Shown in pieces: positions 51,838-63,279 of a stretch of 64,000 nucleotides of DNA. The notes beneath the pieces are model-generated. The model was not told where the DNA came from. It did not search any database and worked only from the letters and a program-made list of their open reading frames with translations. The stretch is from assembly GCA_905221615.1 (NCBI GenBank), contig CAJNDT010001313.1, positions 248,001 to 312,000 on the forward strand, written 5' to 3'. A program made the translations under genes and the position numbers. Position 1 is the stretch's first letter. Each line of letters begins with the position of its first letter. The stretch comes from Symbiodinium sp. CCMP2592 (Eukaryota > Sar > Dinophyceae > Suessiales > Symbiodiniaceae).

Positions 51838-52284
51838 ATGGTGGAAGCCGTGGGCGGCGATGATTTTGGGACGAAGACAATGAAATTCTTGAACCAGACG
51901 CGCATGAAGCGTGGGGTCGTAATCTCTGTTTGTACTTGGCACTATGGCGAGAAGACGAGCTCCACCTTCAGTTCTTACCACGAGCTACGATATGCCCAGG
52001 ACTACGGACTGGATCTGCTGCCATTAAGGATGGAAGAAGTCTACCCACCAAAGCCACCCTGCGGAACAGAGCACGAGTTCGACAAGGACGGCGATGCTTT
52101 GGATTTGATTCAAATGGCGATGCGCCCTGCCATTGCATACATCGACGCCTGGATGTTCGGGAGATACTCTTTCTCACTCTTCTTAATCGACTTCACACCC
52201 ATAGATGTATATAAAGCTTTTATCCGGCACAAAATCCAACCTCGAAAGCGGTTGCCGGTCACGAGTTTACAAGCTTTTACATGA
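51838..52284 (+). CDS. TIR-like domain exon (tentative)
   Basis: A protein-like frame, open upstream of the ATG (RPTKDHNFNVLMVEA). Core: MKRGVVISVCTWHYGEKTSS, then YHELRYAQDYGLDLLPLRME and DALDLIQMAMRPAIAYIDA. The order of a hydrophobic strand with Ser/Cys, a Tyr-x-x-x-Glu-Leu helix and an I/L-LPL strand resembles the middle of TIR domains (the 'S-x-x-Y ... E-L ... I-P-I' pattern). The TIR call is inference, and the catalytic Glu of NADase TIRs cannot be assigned with certainty. The last 40 codons look intronic. A signalling or NAD-cleaving role cannot be claimed from this alone. Confidence 0.38.
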   Translation: MVEAVGGDDFGTKTMKFLNQTRMKRGVVISVCTWHYGEKTSSTFSSYHELRYAQDYGLDLLPLRMEEVYPPKPPCGTEHEFDKDGDALDLIQMAMRPAIAYIDAWMFGRYSFSLFLIDFTPIDVYKAFIRHKIQPRKRLPVTSLQAFT

Positions 52285-52539
52285 TAACTAAGTGTATCTT
52301 AAAGAGGACCCTAGCTTAGAGAACTGCCCATGTGGTATACTAAGGGGTCTCTCCTGGTCCCTCCGAACTCCAGGCACCCTGCAAGTGCACCGAGACGTGT
52401 ACTTGTAGGTCTGGCCCCGTAATAACACCAACTTAAATCCCTAAAGCTTCAGCCCTAAACATTAAACCCCTAAGCCCCTGAACCTTCAACCCTCAACATT
52501 ACACCCCTGAGCCCGACAACTCCCAACATCCCCACCCAC
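52285..52539. other. No gene seen; degenerate CCCTAAA words
   Basis: Contains a few CCCTAAAC / CCCCTGAG units at 52,440-52,510. Confidence 0.4.
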
Positions 52540-52638
52540 AGACTCCAATATCCCTTAATTAAGGAATATACCTTCAACTATAGTAGGATCCCTAGTATGA
52601 TTTAAGGTATATTCCTTAATTAAGGGATATTGGAGTCT
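52540..52638. repeat. Hairpin element, family F
   Basis: AGACTCCAATATCCCTTAAT and ATTAAGGGATATTGGAGTCT are perfect arms, and the inner parts AAGGAATATACCTT / AAGGTATATTCCTT extend the pairing. This is the most regular palindrome in the window. Confidence 0.95.
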
Positions 52639-53155
52639 CTGGGCACGAACTCAAGGACTGCCGCGAGCTCAGTGCCATGGAGATTGCCCGCGCGATCGCG
52701 GGGAGCCTGCTGGGCGGACGGAAGCTTTGAGCCAGGATACAGAGGGGAAGCTGGAAATTCACGGAGGTTGGGGCATAGTACTGTATATTTCCGTCATGGA
52801 GTTTGGTTGAGGCCTAAAGTTGCTGTATATGGCTTGTATGTCAGTATGCTTTTATAGGTTCTTGTTGTGTTCAGACGTGGTTGGGGTCTAAACAAAGCTT
52901 CACGGTTTAGTGATGCGCTTGTTCGAAATCCCTGGTCTCATGGGTGCCAAAGCTGGAAGTCTAAGGCTGAGGGTTTGGGATTTTGGGCTGACATTTAGGG
53001 CTTAGTTTTTTTTGGTTTAGGGGTGGTAATGTTTTTTATGGGAGTTATAGGGTTTCGGTTTTAGGGCTTTTTGTTCCAAGGCTTGCAGTTTTCCCAATCT
53101 GAAAGCCTATAATGAATGTCAGATCGGAGCTCCAACCACTCCTATAGTACAGTAT

Positions 53156-53259
53156 CTGGGAGTTTCCGAGAATTAGGGGTACTGTACCTTATTAAATTTA
53201 GGGTCCTTATAATGAGGATCCTACTATATTAGGATCCCCTATTTTCCGAAACTCCCATA
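53156..53259. repeat. Hairpin element, family E
   Basis: GGGAGTTTCCGAGAATTAGG and CCTATTTTCCGAAACTCCC arms, with inner GGGTCCTTATAATGAGGATCC. Close relative of 51,221-51,329. Confidence 0.9.
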
Positions 53260-53375
53260 TCCCCAAAGCCGACGCAATCTATGAAGGCCTCTAGTCCCCA
53301 TACCCAGCTACTCTACTTTTTACGGCCCCGGTGAGTGGTTTCCGCTTTGTAAGCAAAGAGCCTACCCGAAATCCT

Positions 53376-53470
53376 AAAACCTTTTAAATCCTAAACCCTT
53401 AACCTTAGATCCTGAAACCTTAAACCCTAAACCCTAAAGCCTTAAATCCTGAACCCCGAACCCCGAACCT
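53376..53470 (-). repeat. Degenerate CCCTAAA tract
   Basis: CCTTAAACC, CCCTAAACC and CCCGAACC units. Confidence 0.75.
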
Positions 53471-53535
53471 TAGCCGTGCTCTGCAGGGTGGAAAAAGGAG
53501 CTCGAAAAATCTTAGCCCTATAGACCCTATAAGCC

Positions 53536-53712
53536 CAAAATATGAACCCTAAACCCAAAACCCTATAAGCCCTAAAACCTATAAACCCGACACTCTGTAA
53601 ACCTTAGTTGTGCATTGCCAAAACCCAAAACCCTAAACCCTAAGCCCTAAACCCTAAGCCCAAAAACCCTAAACCCAAAAACCCTAAACCCTAAACCTAA
53701 AGCCCTAAATTG
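53536..53712 (-). repeat. CCCTAAA telomere-like tract
   Basis: About 177 bases of CCCTAAA, CCCTATAA and CCCAAAA units, the longest such tract here. Confidence 0.85.
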
Positions 53713-53799
53713 CCAAGGAAGATGTCCGGGCACGGGCACATCGATGTCAACGGGCCAGGTCCGGCTTCCACCGGCTGATTTTTTTACTGGGCTTTTCTT

Positions 53800-53852
53800 C
53801 GGGTTTAGGGTTTAGGGGTGTAGGGTTTAGGGTTTAGGGTTAGCACGTTCAG
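53800..53852 (+). repeat. TTTAGGG telomere-like tract
   Basis: About seven units. Strand switch relative to the tract ending at 53,712. Confidence 0.88.
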
Positions 53853-54757
53853 TGTGAGAGGTTTTAAGGTTTAGTGTGTCTGTCGTGCTTACGTGAATAT
53901 ACCCCCCTTGCGCTGATGAACAAGGCCCCAGGTGGCTATGGAGTCACGGTAGATGCCAGCAGGATCTAATCGATCCTTGTTCTTCCATCTTTCAATTCTC
54001 TGGGGTTCTTTGTTTATGAGATCAGAGTTTAAACTTTCAGGGTTATTTCGGGGGTTTAGGGTCTTGGGGTTTGCGGCCTTACGGCCTAGTATATACATTT
54101 CATAAATCGTTTCAGGTTTAGGGGGATGCCTTGTGGCGACGGTGGGGACTCAACAAAGACGGTGACGGTTTCACCTCGTCGAATCTAGTTTGAAGTATTT
54201 AGAAGTGTGTGCTCCTCCGTTTCACTCCCCTTGCGTTTGCATGGGCGGCTCAAGATTGTCGGGATCCACCGAGAATGACCACCCTCCTCTAACCTGGAAG
54301 TACGCTGGCAAAAGGTAGCAGGCCAGGCGCCCTCAATCCGTAATTTTTGGTATCAGTTGTTTAAGGCACAGTGTGGCATTCTTATTATTGTTCTCTGCAG
54401 GGAAGGTGGGCTGCTTGACAGAGCTCGTAAGCTTGCACCCGAACTAACCTCAACCCGCTTTCCATAAGTCCTGCGCATGTGCTAGAAGGCCTTTGATCCT
54501 GTTCGGGCAAATACGCAACCCATGTAGGGTTAGAGTTTCTCGACTGAGGGTTTAGCAGCCTCAGATCACATGCCCGCACCTAGACCCCCTAAGGTGCGCT
54601 TCACCTGCAAGCAAGCATTCATGGTTATGAGGGTGGACGAGATAGAGATGTCGTATGCATTCCGAAGTTGCACCCTGATGCCTAGACTGAATGGCCCAAG
54701 ACCCCTCCTGCCTTGGTGCACCCAACATCCCAAACCCTTGCACACCTTGCTCCGAAG

Positions 54758-54758
<1 letters not shown>
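53853..54758. other. No recognisable gene
   Basis: Short frames only, both strands. Confidence 0.4.
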
Positions 54759-54805
<47 letters not shown>

Positions 54806-54837
54806 TCCCAATGTATATATATATATATATATGTATG
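54759..54837 (+). repeat. (CT)n-(AT)n microsatellite
   Basis: About 20 CT units, then CTTCCTCCCAATG, then (AT)9. Leu/Ser and Glu/Arg frames here are artefacts. Confidence 0.95.
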
Positions 54838-55207
54838 TATAGAGCTTACATGGACTGCGCCAAGTGTCGACACACCAAGCACGCACTGTAAGCTGAAATC
54901 AATGAAATGCCACCCAAACCCCGAAACGCCTGCAGCGCAGAAGATGTCCTGACAAACTGGAGCCAAGCTTAGCACTAGAAAGGGTTACCATGCCCTTACC
55001 TAGACTCTGGCATCGAATCACTGCAGAACCGACTTGAAGAGTCATGGGTTAGCAGCCAGTACGGCAAAATTCGCGCAGGAATAGCAGTAGACTTGAAGCG
55101 TCGTGGGTTGGCAGTCTGAAGGCAAGGCAACCAAAACATACCGACCTCACTTTTGGATTTAAGTAGACACTGTGGGAGCTAGTCTTTCAAGTGGTGGTTT
55201 CTCTTAA

Positions 55208-55407
55208 TGTAGGAACCTGATTAGAAACCTTGGGAATTTATTAGGATTCCTTATATGAATCCTACTATTTTAGGGTTATAGACCCCGGGTTTCTCAATCA
55301 GGTTCCTACACTATTATAGTAGCCTTACTATGGATCCCTTGATAGATCCCTTCAAAAGGAACCCTAAAACAGAGGCATTGGGATTTTTTAATCAGGTTCC
55401 TACATTA
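55208..55407. repeat. Composite hairpin element, family I
   Basis: GTAGGAACCTGATTAGAAACC (55,209) pairs with TTCTCAATCAGGTTCCTAC (ends 55,310) and again with TTTAATCAGGTTCCTAC (ends 55,404). Three related ends suggest a tandem or rearranged element. Confidence 0.75.
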
Positions 55408-55432
55408 GAGTGAAGCGCCTAGCCCAAAGGCT

Positions 55433-55513
55433 CCATGTACCCTTATAGTAGATACTTAGGCCTTAAAGTACCTACATAGGGACCACTTTAAGGCCTAACT
55501 ACCCACTATATGG
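55433..55513. repeat. Hairpin element, family D
   Basis: GGCTCCATGTACCCTTATAG and a GGCCTTAAAG / CTTTAAGGCC inner pair. The right arm is weak. It is flanked by GAGTGAAGCGCCTAG on the left and GGAGTGAAGCACTAGGCGC on the right (55,606), which suggests insertion into or duplication of a host segment. Confidence 0.6.
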
Positions 55514-55737
55514 TTCCTACATTATTATAGTACCCTTATATAGATCCCTTATAGTACCCTTATTATAGATCCCTTATAGTAACCCTTATAGACCCCTTTA
55601 AAGGAGTGAAGCACTAGGCGCTCTGAGGCTCCTTCTGGGCGGAGTCCTCCCCCCCAGCAAACTCCGGCTATACGGATTTACATGTATCTGTATCTGTTTG
55701 TGTACATCTTACATATGTATATACGACATTGTATAAT

Positions 55738-55860
55738 ATAAAGAGAGAGATATATATATATATATATATATAGATACATATATATATATATATATATATA
55801 TATGTGTATATACATATATATAGATCGATAGTTATATAGATAGGTAGATAGATAGATTCA
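55738..55860. repeat. (AT)n / (TAGA)n microsatellite
   Basis: Two (AT) runs separated by AGATACAT, then TAGATAGGTAGATAG. Confidence 0.93.
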
Positions 55861-58613
55861 TTTACTTAGTTGTTTGTTTTGTATGTGTTTGTTTATTCGT
55901 TTGTCGAGACCGGGTCCGTATCTAGGATTCTAGGATGTGCTGCTTCAAGGTTCGAGGCGCAGGACTTAACCGGCCAAGCCGTCCGATGCGGGGTTCTGGC
56001 TAGGCGGCTAGACACCCTACGGACCCCTACGGTAAATTCTATTATCAATCCGAAGGCCCTAAAACCGCACAAAGACAAACTCATAACTTTAGAGGATATT
56101 GAGCCCCAAGGGCCCAGGAATGCCAGAAGTCGGCAAATGTGATTCTGCAACTCCCGCTTGAAGCGGTGCTGCGAGGGGAAAAGAGCTGATGCCAAGACCC
56201 TTGCACGCCTCGCCCTGAATCTTCGTAATTCCGACGACTGAACCCTGAATCCGAAGCCCCAGTTCCGGACGTATAGGGTTTGGGGTATGATCTTGAACCG
56301 GAAGCGACTCTATACCATAATGCCATAATGCATAGATCTGGAGGCACCATAATCACTCAACAACGCCATAAACCCTTCAGGATATATGTTTGTCTAACTC
56401 CCGGATCCACGTAATTACTGTAGAACCGTACAGGATTCCAGGTAAGGGACAACGCTCTGTACAGCTCTAGAACTTGAGATGGGTGTGTAGAGCTTTATAA
56501 TAGATGTTTGGGGCGTGGCTTTCAGATGACTGGGCCCATTCATTTTGATGGCTCTTAACATATTTGGGGTCTTGGAGCTGCAGGCACTTGGGCATACAGT
56601 GCGCAGCGTCAAATTTCCAGCTCAAGAGCAAGTAGCTTCGTAAGAACTCGGAATATGCCCCAATGCAACATGCTTGTTCTGAAACGCTTGTGTACAAGAC
56701 AAAAAGCAAAGGGCGCCCCCTGCCCCCGAACGTGCCCCATCGACCTACTATCACTTACTGTACAGTTCGAGACAGTCAATTCATAAATCTCTGTCGGCTG
56801 CCGAATCTGATCGACATGGCTCGGCCAAGCTTGATGTAGGCCTTTGTCGCGATGCCATCCCCACCCACCCTGCTCTGGCACCCCTTAATGGCGAGGCGAG
56901 AAGGCAACAGTGTTTCGTAGCATAAGGGAAGCTAACAACAAATCTAGCAGCTCTTCTTCGTTGTTGTTGTGATTTCTGCAGGTTCCCCACCGCTGCCCTG
57001 CTAAGTGGAGCATGCTGCGCATCGGAGCCATGAAGCGTCACACTTCCCACAAGACCCCACGGCAACCGTAGCCATCTCGTGCCTGCTTGTTCGCAGGCTT
57101 GGAGCTTTGATGTAACTTGGATTGCTCTTCTCGAACACACATGGGCTTGCTGCATCCCGTCGACGGCTAGAGAAGCCAGCAAAATTCAGCTTCACCCGGA
57201 AGCCCTCGCTAGACCATGGGGGCGGCAGCGCTTGACGGTTTTAGTTTGGTGGCGAGTCCGCTTTTGTGAGGGGTCCAGGCTTTTCGGCGTTGCTCAATCA
57301 ACGTTGGGCAATAGAGGATGCCATCAAATTCATGCCAAGCCAAAGCGCTCAATCCAAATGGTATACATATAGCCGTCCAAGCGTCTTTCTTCTTGAGGGA
57401 GAAGCTGCTTTTGCCCGGTTGGCTGTGTCATTCCTGAGCGGCGAACCTGAAGGAAGCAAAAAAATGTCCGAAGTGATCGAAGTTTGGGGGTTTTGGGTGT
57501 GGGTTTCGTGGGGCAGGCAACACCATGCATCATCGACGTCACCCCTCCCCCTGAAATGAACTGATCTCTCAACCCTCAAGCATGCTACCTCAGAGCCCCC
57601 CACACCGGCTAAGTCAGCCTTAGTACAGCTCCTATGCTCCTGAACAGTGGATTTTCAGAGTAGAATGGATGCTAGTTTAGGAGTCTATGTATACTTGTCG
57701 TGTTCTGTGGTTACTCATGATGCTTAGAAGCTTTCGGCAGGATGTGATTTTATTCTATGCCCCTCATAGTTCCCAAATGCAAGCGCAACAGAAGCAGGAC
57801 AAGCGCGGACCAGCTCTATCTAGTACACAGATACACCCGCACGCACACATATTGCATCTGTCTCTCTGCTCAGCAATGTACGGACGGGTGGGTAACATGT
57901 CCATGCCATATATCCGGCTTGGCACTTGGTCTGCATCGCCCTCCATCTTGCAAGCTCCATGTACCTTCGCATGGGAATGTGCAGTTGCGCCAGGACTGCA
58001 TTATTATGCAGGACGACCCTGGAAGCTCTCCAGTCGGTTGTTCCATTCTCATGCCTTGCAAACTTCGGTCTTGCCGTTGCTACTTCATCAGTGTTAAGAT
58101 GTTTAGATGCCACAATATGCCATGTTTTGAATCACTCACCAGTTGACAGTACTCTTTGGTAGGTTCTCCTGCCCATGCTCTTGTTCCCTAGGTCCTTGTT
58201 CCATGTCTTTCCCTTCGTTGACACTGATGGGCCACATATGCCGAGTATGTAGAAGTGAAACAGCTCGTATATGTAGGAATAATCTACTTGGTACCCTTAC
58301 AGTAAAGGCTATTATCCAACAACAGCTTATCTTGGTTCCAGCCTAGTTATGGTCATGACATCTGCTTGTGCTGTCACGCATCGAACACCTTGCGAGGTTG
58401 CTTGAAGGTTGTAGTTCTGCAGGGCATACAGCGTTGTTTGCAGATCTCGCCACCAGTAAAGTTTCAATACTTACCGTAGCAGCGGTTTCCTAAACCCTAA
58501 ACTCCTAAACCCAAACCCCTGACTAGGGTTCAACATTGAAACTTTACGCAAGAGATCGCGGCCCTCACGGATGCTTATTAAACCTGGAGTTCGGAAGCCA
58601 CATAGCATTGGGG
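55861..58613. other. No recognisable gene in 2.7 kb
   Basis: Many frames of 60-136 codons overlap on both strands with no recognised domain. The composition is neutral. A short CCCTAAAC cluster lies at 58,490-58,520, between two related segments (GTTTCAATACTTACC and CATTGAAACTTTACG). Confidence 0.4.
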
Positions 58614-58782
58614 CTAAGGGCGTAGGTATCTGAGTGAGACTGGTTCCAGTAGCTCAATCGAGTTGCAGAAATATCTCGCAACTTGATCAACTGCATGACT
58701 TTCCGGGCACTCGCCGCTGCCGAAGCAGTGCCGCTCAAACAGCTGCTTGTACCGCTTCTGCTTTTCAGCCTTAGCCAGACTG
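58614..58782 (-). CDS. C-terminal exon, unknown protein
   Basis: A minus-strand frame after a good acceptor (GGGCATTGCAG) reads SLAKAEKQKRYKQLFERHCF, GSGECPESHAVDQVARYFCN and SIELLEPVSLRYLRP, then TAG. The helical Lys/Glu-rich start and the absence of low complexity make it one of the more convincing unassigned exons in the window. No family recognised and no upstream exon found. Confidence 0.42.
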
Positions 58783-60600
58783 CTGCAATGCCCTGCAGCC
58801 CCCACCCCCACTCCAACTGCTGAGATACCAACACCCTAAAGCCCAACAGCTATACTCTGGACTCCAACATTCGCATAATTTTAGGAGTCTCATCAGCTGT
58901 CGCCGATTGTCATGCCGCCGAAGCAGGCGTCTGGTAGGCCAAGGGGGCCGGCACACCTTGGAATGAATGGTTTAGGCTTGAAGGTTAAAGTTATAGGTAA
59001 TGTATTTAGGGTTTCGTGATAGAGGAACTTAGGGTTTGGGTCATAAGTATTCAGGGTTTAGTCAGGTATTTTGCGGTTGGAGTTCAAGGTATTCAAGGCG
59101 AGCAATTGTGGAGTGTCTGGAATGGCCCTTTCGGGTTTTCAGTTGCGGGTGTAGGGTCCACAGCTCTAGGGAGTAGCAAGTACGGCATCGAAGTTTCAGT
59201 GTGGAGCAAGTTCTAGTGCAGTTCAAAATCAAGCGAACTGCGGTTCCTGTCAATTTTGAAACGAGTTCACGACGCGTCCGGTCCGTTTTTATGCTTTCGG
59301 TGTTGGATGCTGGATGCGTAGTGAACTCCCCAAAGCCAAACAACAGCTTCGCCTTTTCCCTTCCAGTACATCGCACCTTCCGCAGATGGGGTTCTTGCGG
59401 GTCTCGGGACAACTCCACAACTGCAGATGTGGTTGTACATTTGAGCTGGACCTTGTGGGACAGAAATTGCCAAGCAGGAAGTGTCGTTCGTGTTGTCATG
59501 GTTGTTGCTGCTGCGTTGATTGCTTCCTGTTATTACTTGAACTTCCACAGGTCCGCATATCATACCTCGTATTGTCACACTTGCAGTTGCCATCCTTGTT
59601 CACATGTTCACGGCAGTTCCGAGCTGGCTTCAAGCAAGCAGGCCCTGCGAAGCCTGCAATGGCAGCGGAACCTCCGTGTCGAACTCAGACTGGCATGGAG
59701 TCAAAAAAGAGGTTTGTAGGATATGAGATTTTAGAAATAGAACCTTAGTAATAATGATAATAGTAACAGTAATAACAATAGTAACCTAAGGTTCAAAATA
59801 CACTTCGCATTTGCAAGGTTGTGAGTCCGGGTTACGGGGTCTAGAGTTTGTTTACGTATCGCGTTGCCACTAGGTCCGATGTCCGCTGCAGATGCTGAAG
59901 TCCAAAATATTTCGCGCCGTGGAGTGTAGCCTCAAGATCTGCTGAAGCTAAAAACCCCAAGGCGATTTAATATGAAATCTCGCAGTGTCGTCCATATCCT
60001 GCAGGATCTTTGCTTTCCACCGATACAGTGTGAGATCCAACAGTGTAGTTGGTGTTTAGAGCTTGGCAGGTGAAGACACGGCGTGTGGATTGCAAGAACT
60101 GCGATGGAGCCGGCTATTGCACTGCAGGAAGGGGCAATAAGGCCCGGAGGGCGTCAAGCTTTGCTTCCAGCTTCTCTTTAAGAGGGATATTGCACACATC
60201 AGCTGCTGGTGGTGATGCTGCTGCTGCTGATGTCGCCTTCATTTCCGGTCGACAGGTTGTCTGGGGTCCTAAATTCGAAACCATCGTTACCGGAGTTCTC
60301 GGGAGATTCGAGCTTTTCAAACGAGCTTCAAACTCTGGGCTACACCAGGCCATAACTAAGTCAGGATCAGCCGACTTCGGATGTAAGACTCATGTGAACT
60401 GTACACTAGTCATGCAGACCCTGCATGATGGCCTTCCTTCAAGGGGACCGTGTGCGGTTCAAGGAATGAGGCGTGACAGGCTCTTAGCTCCCGAAAGCCG
60501 GCATCGTTGATGAAGTTGAAAAACCCGCGGCAATTGAAGCCCATACCACGAGCTGACATGGAGTGCGTCAGGGGGTTGACTGGGTTCCTGTTAAGCATCT
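58783..60600. other. No confident gene; two protein-like fragments
   Basis: On the plus strand, NCRCGCTFELDLVGQKLPSR (about 59,410-59,480) is Cys-rich and could be an exon. On the minus strand, NIPLKEKLEAKLDALRALLP (about 60,125-60,195) is a helical C-terminus ending at 60,114. Neither is recognised. A (TAA/TAG)n-like tract lies at 59,745-59,790. Confidence 0.3.
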
Positions 60601-60664
60601 TAAGTTACCAGAATAGGGATCAAACGTCAGTATTATCATGGGTTTCTTTATTATGGTAACTTAA
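60601..60664. repeat. Hairpin element, family N
   Basis: TAAGTTACCAGAATAGGGAT pairs with TTTATTATGGTAACTTA. Short and well preserved. Confidence 0.75.
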
Positions 60665-60779
60665 ATTCAGTTCCTTCACAAGATTCCAGTTGAACATATT
60701 TGGGAAATCGAACTTGTGGATTCCTGTGTCGGGCTGCAAGTTGTAGGGTCCTTCTTTCGGCAAGTTGCAACAGGAGTAG

Positions 60780-60995
60780 TTGCGCCAGTGGCAGCAGCAC
60801 AACCACCAGCAGCAGTGCAGCAGCAGCAGTAACACAGCAGCGGCAGCTGCAGGAGCAGCAGCCGTAGCAGTCGGCAGCAGGAGGAGTAGTAGTGCTATTA
60901 GTAGCAGTACTAGTCGTAGTCGTACTCCAAGTGGTAGTGGCAGTGGTAGTCGTAGTGGAATGGTAATGGTAGTGGTAATGGTAGTGGTATGGGGG
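60780..60995 (+). repeat. Interrupted CAG / GTAGTG triplet tract
   Basis: CAGCAGCAG-type triplets grade into AGTAGTAGTGG and TGGTAGTGG units. The resulting Ser/Gly or Gln-rich frames are not evidence of a gene. Confidence 0.8.
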
Positions 60996-61710
60996 AGGGG
61001 AAGGGGCAGGGGTCGAAGTCTAGGTCGGGGTGGTGGTTAGCGGTAGGCGAGGGGACCGTTGGGGACATAGGGTAAATGTCAATCAGAGATTCAGAGATGG
61101 CTACACTGATTCTCTGAGGGCCTGCTTCTATCCCGAAGCCTTTACCGTACCGAATTTCTCAGGGTTTCTAGCAGCCACCCGAAGGTCATGCATTGAGAAT
61201 AGCCCCATTCGGCTGTTTCGGTTGCAAATCTGAGGTTGGCTTGGAGAGGGTGTGAACGTTTGAGTCCTGTTGGAGGACCCAGGCGCATTCCATACCTCGC
61301 TGTGGAAGTTTAAAGGTCGGCCTCTAAACCTCGGGGCCTCAACACCCTAGATTTAGACATCTATCTGTATCCCTTCTCCAGCTCTGTGCTACTGCAAAGG
61401 CCACAGTATACACCCTGCTACTAAAGCCTCGCCCACTGTTCGATGAGCTTGACGGAACCTGGCTAAAAACGTGCTTGGTAGATCCCCTCTAAGCCGCCTT
61501 GATGTGCGCAGTTCGTGTGTCCCGCCTGCAGCGGCGAAGGCAAAGAGGCCGTGGCTGCCAAACTTCGTGTCAGCACGTATGACTGGCGCGTGTTTATGTA
61601 TGCATGTATGCATGCATGAACGACCATAAATGAATGAATGCACATACGCGCAAATGAACGTATGTTTGCATGGATGGATGGATGTGAAAATAAGACGTCC
61701 CCCTTTCTGA
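60996..61710. other. No recognisable gene
   Basis: Contains a GCAT/GGAT-rich stretch at 61,595-61,685. GTGAAAATAAGACGTCCC at 61,685 resembles GTGAAAATAACACGTCCC at 63,059 and may mark a shared LTR or leader segment of the copia pieces. Confidence 0.4.
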
Positions 61711-62763
61711 TGCTTAAGACTTTACTTCGGACGATTTTTCCTTCAAAGGCCGCTCCTTCGGCGAAGGCCGAAACTTTGGCGAAGCCTAAGGAAGAGGCTT
61801 CTTCGTCAAGCTGCGCGGCAACTTTGCCCGTGCTAGCCGTGACTTTGCAAGGACCACCAGGACTTTCAGCCACCAAAGACAAACCGAAAGTTAAGGCAAG
61901 CATCAGCCCGAGCGCTGCTCATGTCGGCTGTTGTTCTCGGCAACTCTGGTTTGGGGAACACTTTCAGAGTTGATGGGATGACGAATGGAGTTGTAGACTT
62001 CAGCTTTGGTGGTTTCGGTGAGTGTGAGAACTTTGAGCCTACGGCCTGCATGGCCCCTCTTGAGACTTTCTCCTTGAATGGTCGCACGGATGAGAACCAA
62101 CGACTTTTCAGTGTTGGTGAGCTTGGTCTTAAGAATTTGGATACGACATTCAAGGATGTTGCTTTGGAGGAGCATTTGATTGCTTCTACTTTAAGGAGGA
62201 CACTGAGCCTTGGATCCTCTTTGACTCGGGTGCTGCGACCCACTGCTGTCCGAAGGACTTTGCTTCTGAGTGACCACTTTTGCCACTCACTGGGAAGGCC
62301 CCACCTTTGAGGAGCATTTCGGGTCAGCCTTTGACGGTCTTTGGACGCAGACTTGTGAAGGTTGACTTTGAGGGCCAGCCCTGCTTGCTGCACTTTTACG
62401 TTTGCAGCGTTCCCTACTGTGTGGTTTCAGTCGGCAGACTTTTGAGGTCAAGATTTTCGATATCTTAACTTTTTCCTGGCGATTCCTTCGACTGGGACTG
62501 GGAAGGATTCCTTGGGATTTGATTCCCAAGAGGGCAGGTGCATGCTGCAAAGTGGAGTTCTACTTTTTCACCCACAAAATGATGATGGTTACTTTCTGTG
62601 TGAGAATCTGGACACACTTTTCGACGATCGGACTCGCCATGGTGGAGACTTTTCCACTTGCCAGGCAACAAGCGACTTTGGGATGCCAGCACGAAGTCTC
62701 AGACTTGGGACTTTGTCCCTCGTGCGCTTTGGCAGGCCATGGCAAGGACACGGCTATGAGCCT
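61711..62763 (+). pseudogene. Ty1/copia fragment: late gag to aspartic protease, disabled
   Basis: The first frame (APSAKAETLAKPKEEASSSS) matches what the right-hand copia piece begins at 63,930-64,000, so this is the next portion of the same family. About 62,210-62,460 encodes the retroviral-type aspartic protease: WILFDSGAATHCCPKDFASE with the catalytic Asp-Ser-Gly, then PLTGKAPPLRSISGQPLTVF and YVCSVPYCVVSVGRLL. A TGA at 62,270 sits just after ASE, and several frame changes occur (near 61,970 and 62,210), so it is not functional. The tail to about 62,760 keeps PQNDDGYFL-like sequence. ACTTT pentamers are dense throughout. Confidence 0.72.
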
Positions 62764-62929
62764 ACATGGTTGGTCAGTTTGATTCCTTGGTTGCTGTACT
62801 TTGGTACCAACCTACGTACTTTTCTGGTCACTACGAAGCCACTTTGTCGCTGCACTTCAATGGGCCGACTTCGCTTTACTTTTCTCCCTACGTGCAAGTT
62901 GTGATGCTGTAGATATGAGGCATTGTTGC

Positions 62930-63279
62930 GACTTTTGGTGTGAATGCAAAACCGCCAAACTTTTCTTCTTTCTCTTATGCCATAAACACGCTTTGTACGT
63001 GGTGCGTGTTATGTGCTGTACGAGAATAAAGTACTTTACTTTAGTCTCGAGGAGGCGTGTGAAAATAACACGTCCCTTTTTCCCCAGACTTTGCCACAAT
63101 GTGGCTCAAGACCACTTTGCCCTCTGCGAAAGGCGCTTCCGAACTTCAGGGCTACTTTGGTCTCAGTCGTGTGAGCTTGTGCAAAGAATTACTTTAGGGT
63201 AGTTTGGTGCGCATTCTGGACAAGTGTAATTTCGCATGGTAGCGGAGCTGAAAGCTCCAAGGATCTTTGGTAGAAGAAC
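62930..63279 (+). other. Putative LTR/leader region of the right-hand copia element
   Basis: Lies between the disabled fragment and the gag start. It contains a possible polyadenylation-like AATAAA (63,025) and the GTGAAAATAACACGTCCC segment shared with 61,685. It is rich in ACTTT although non-coding. No second LTR is available for comparison, so the boundaries are guesses. Confidence 0.3.
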
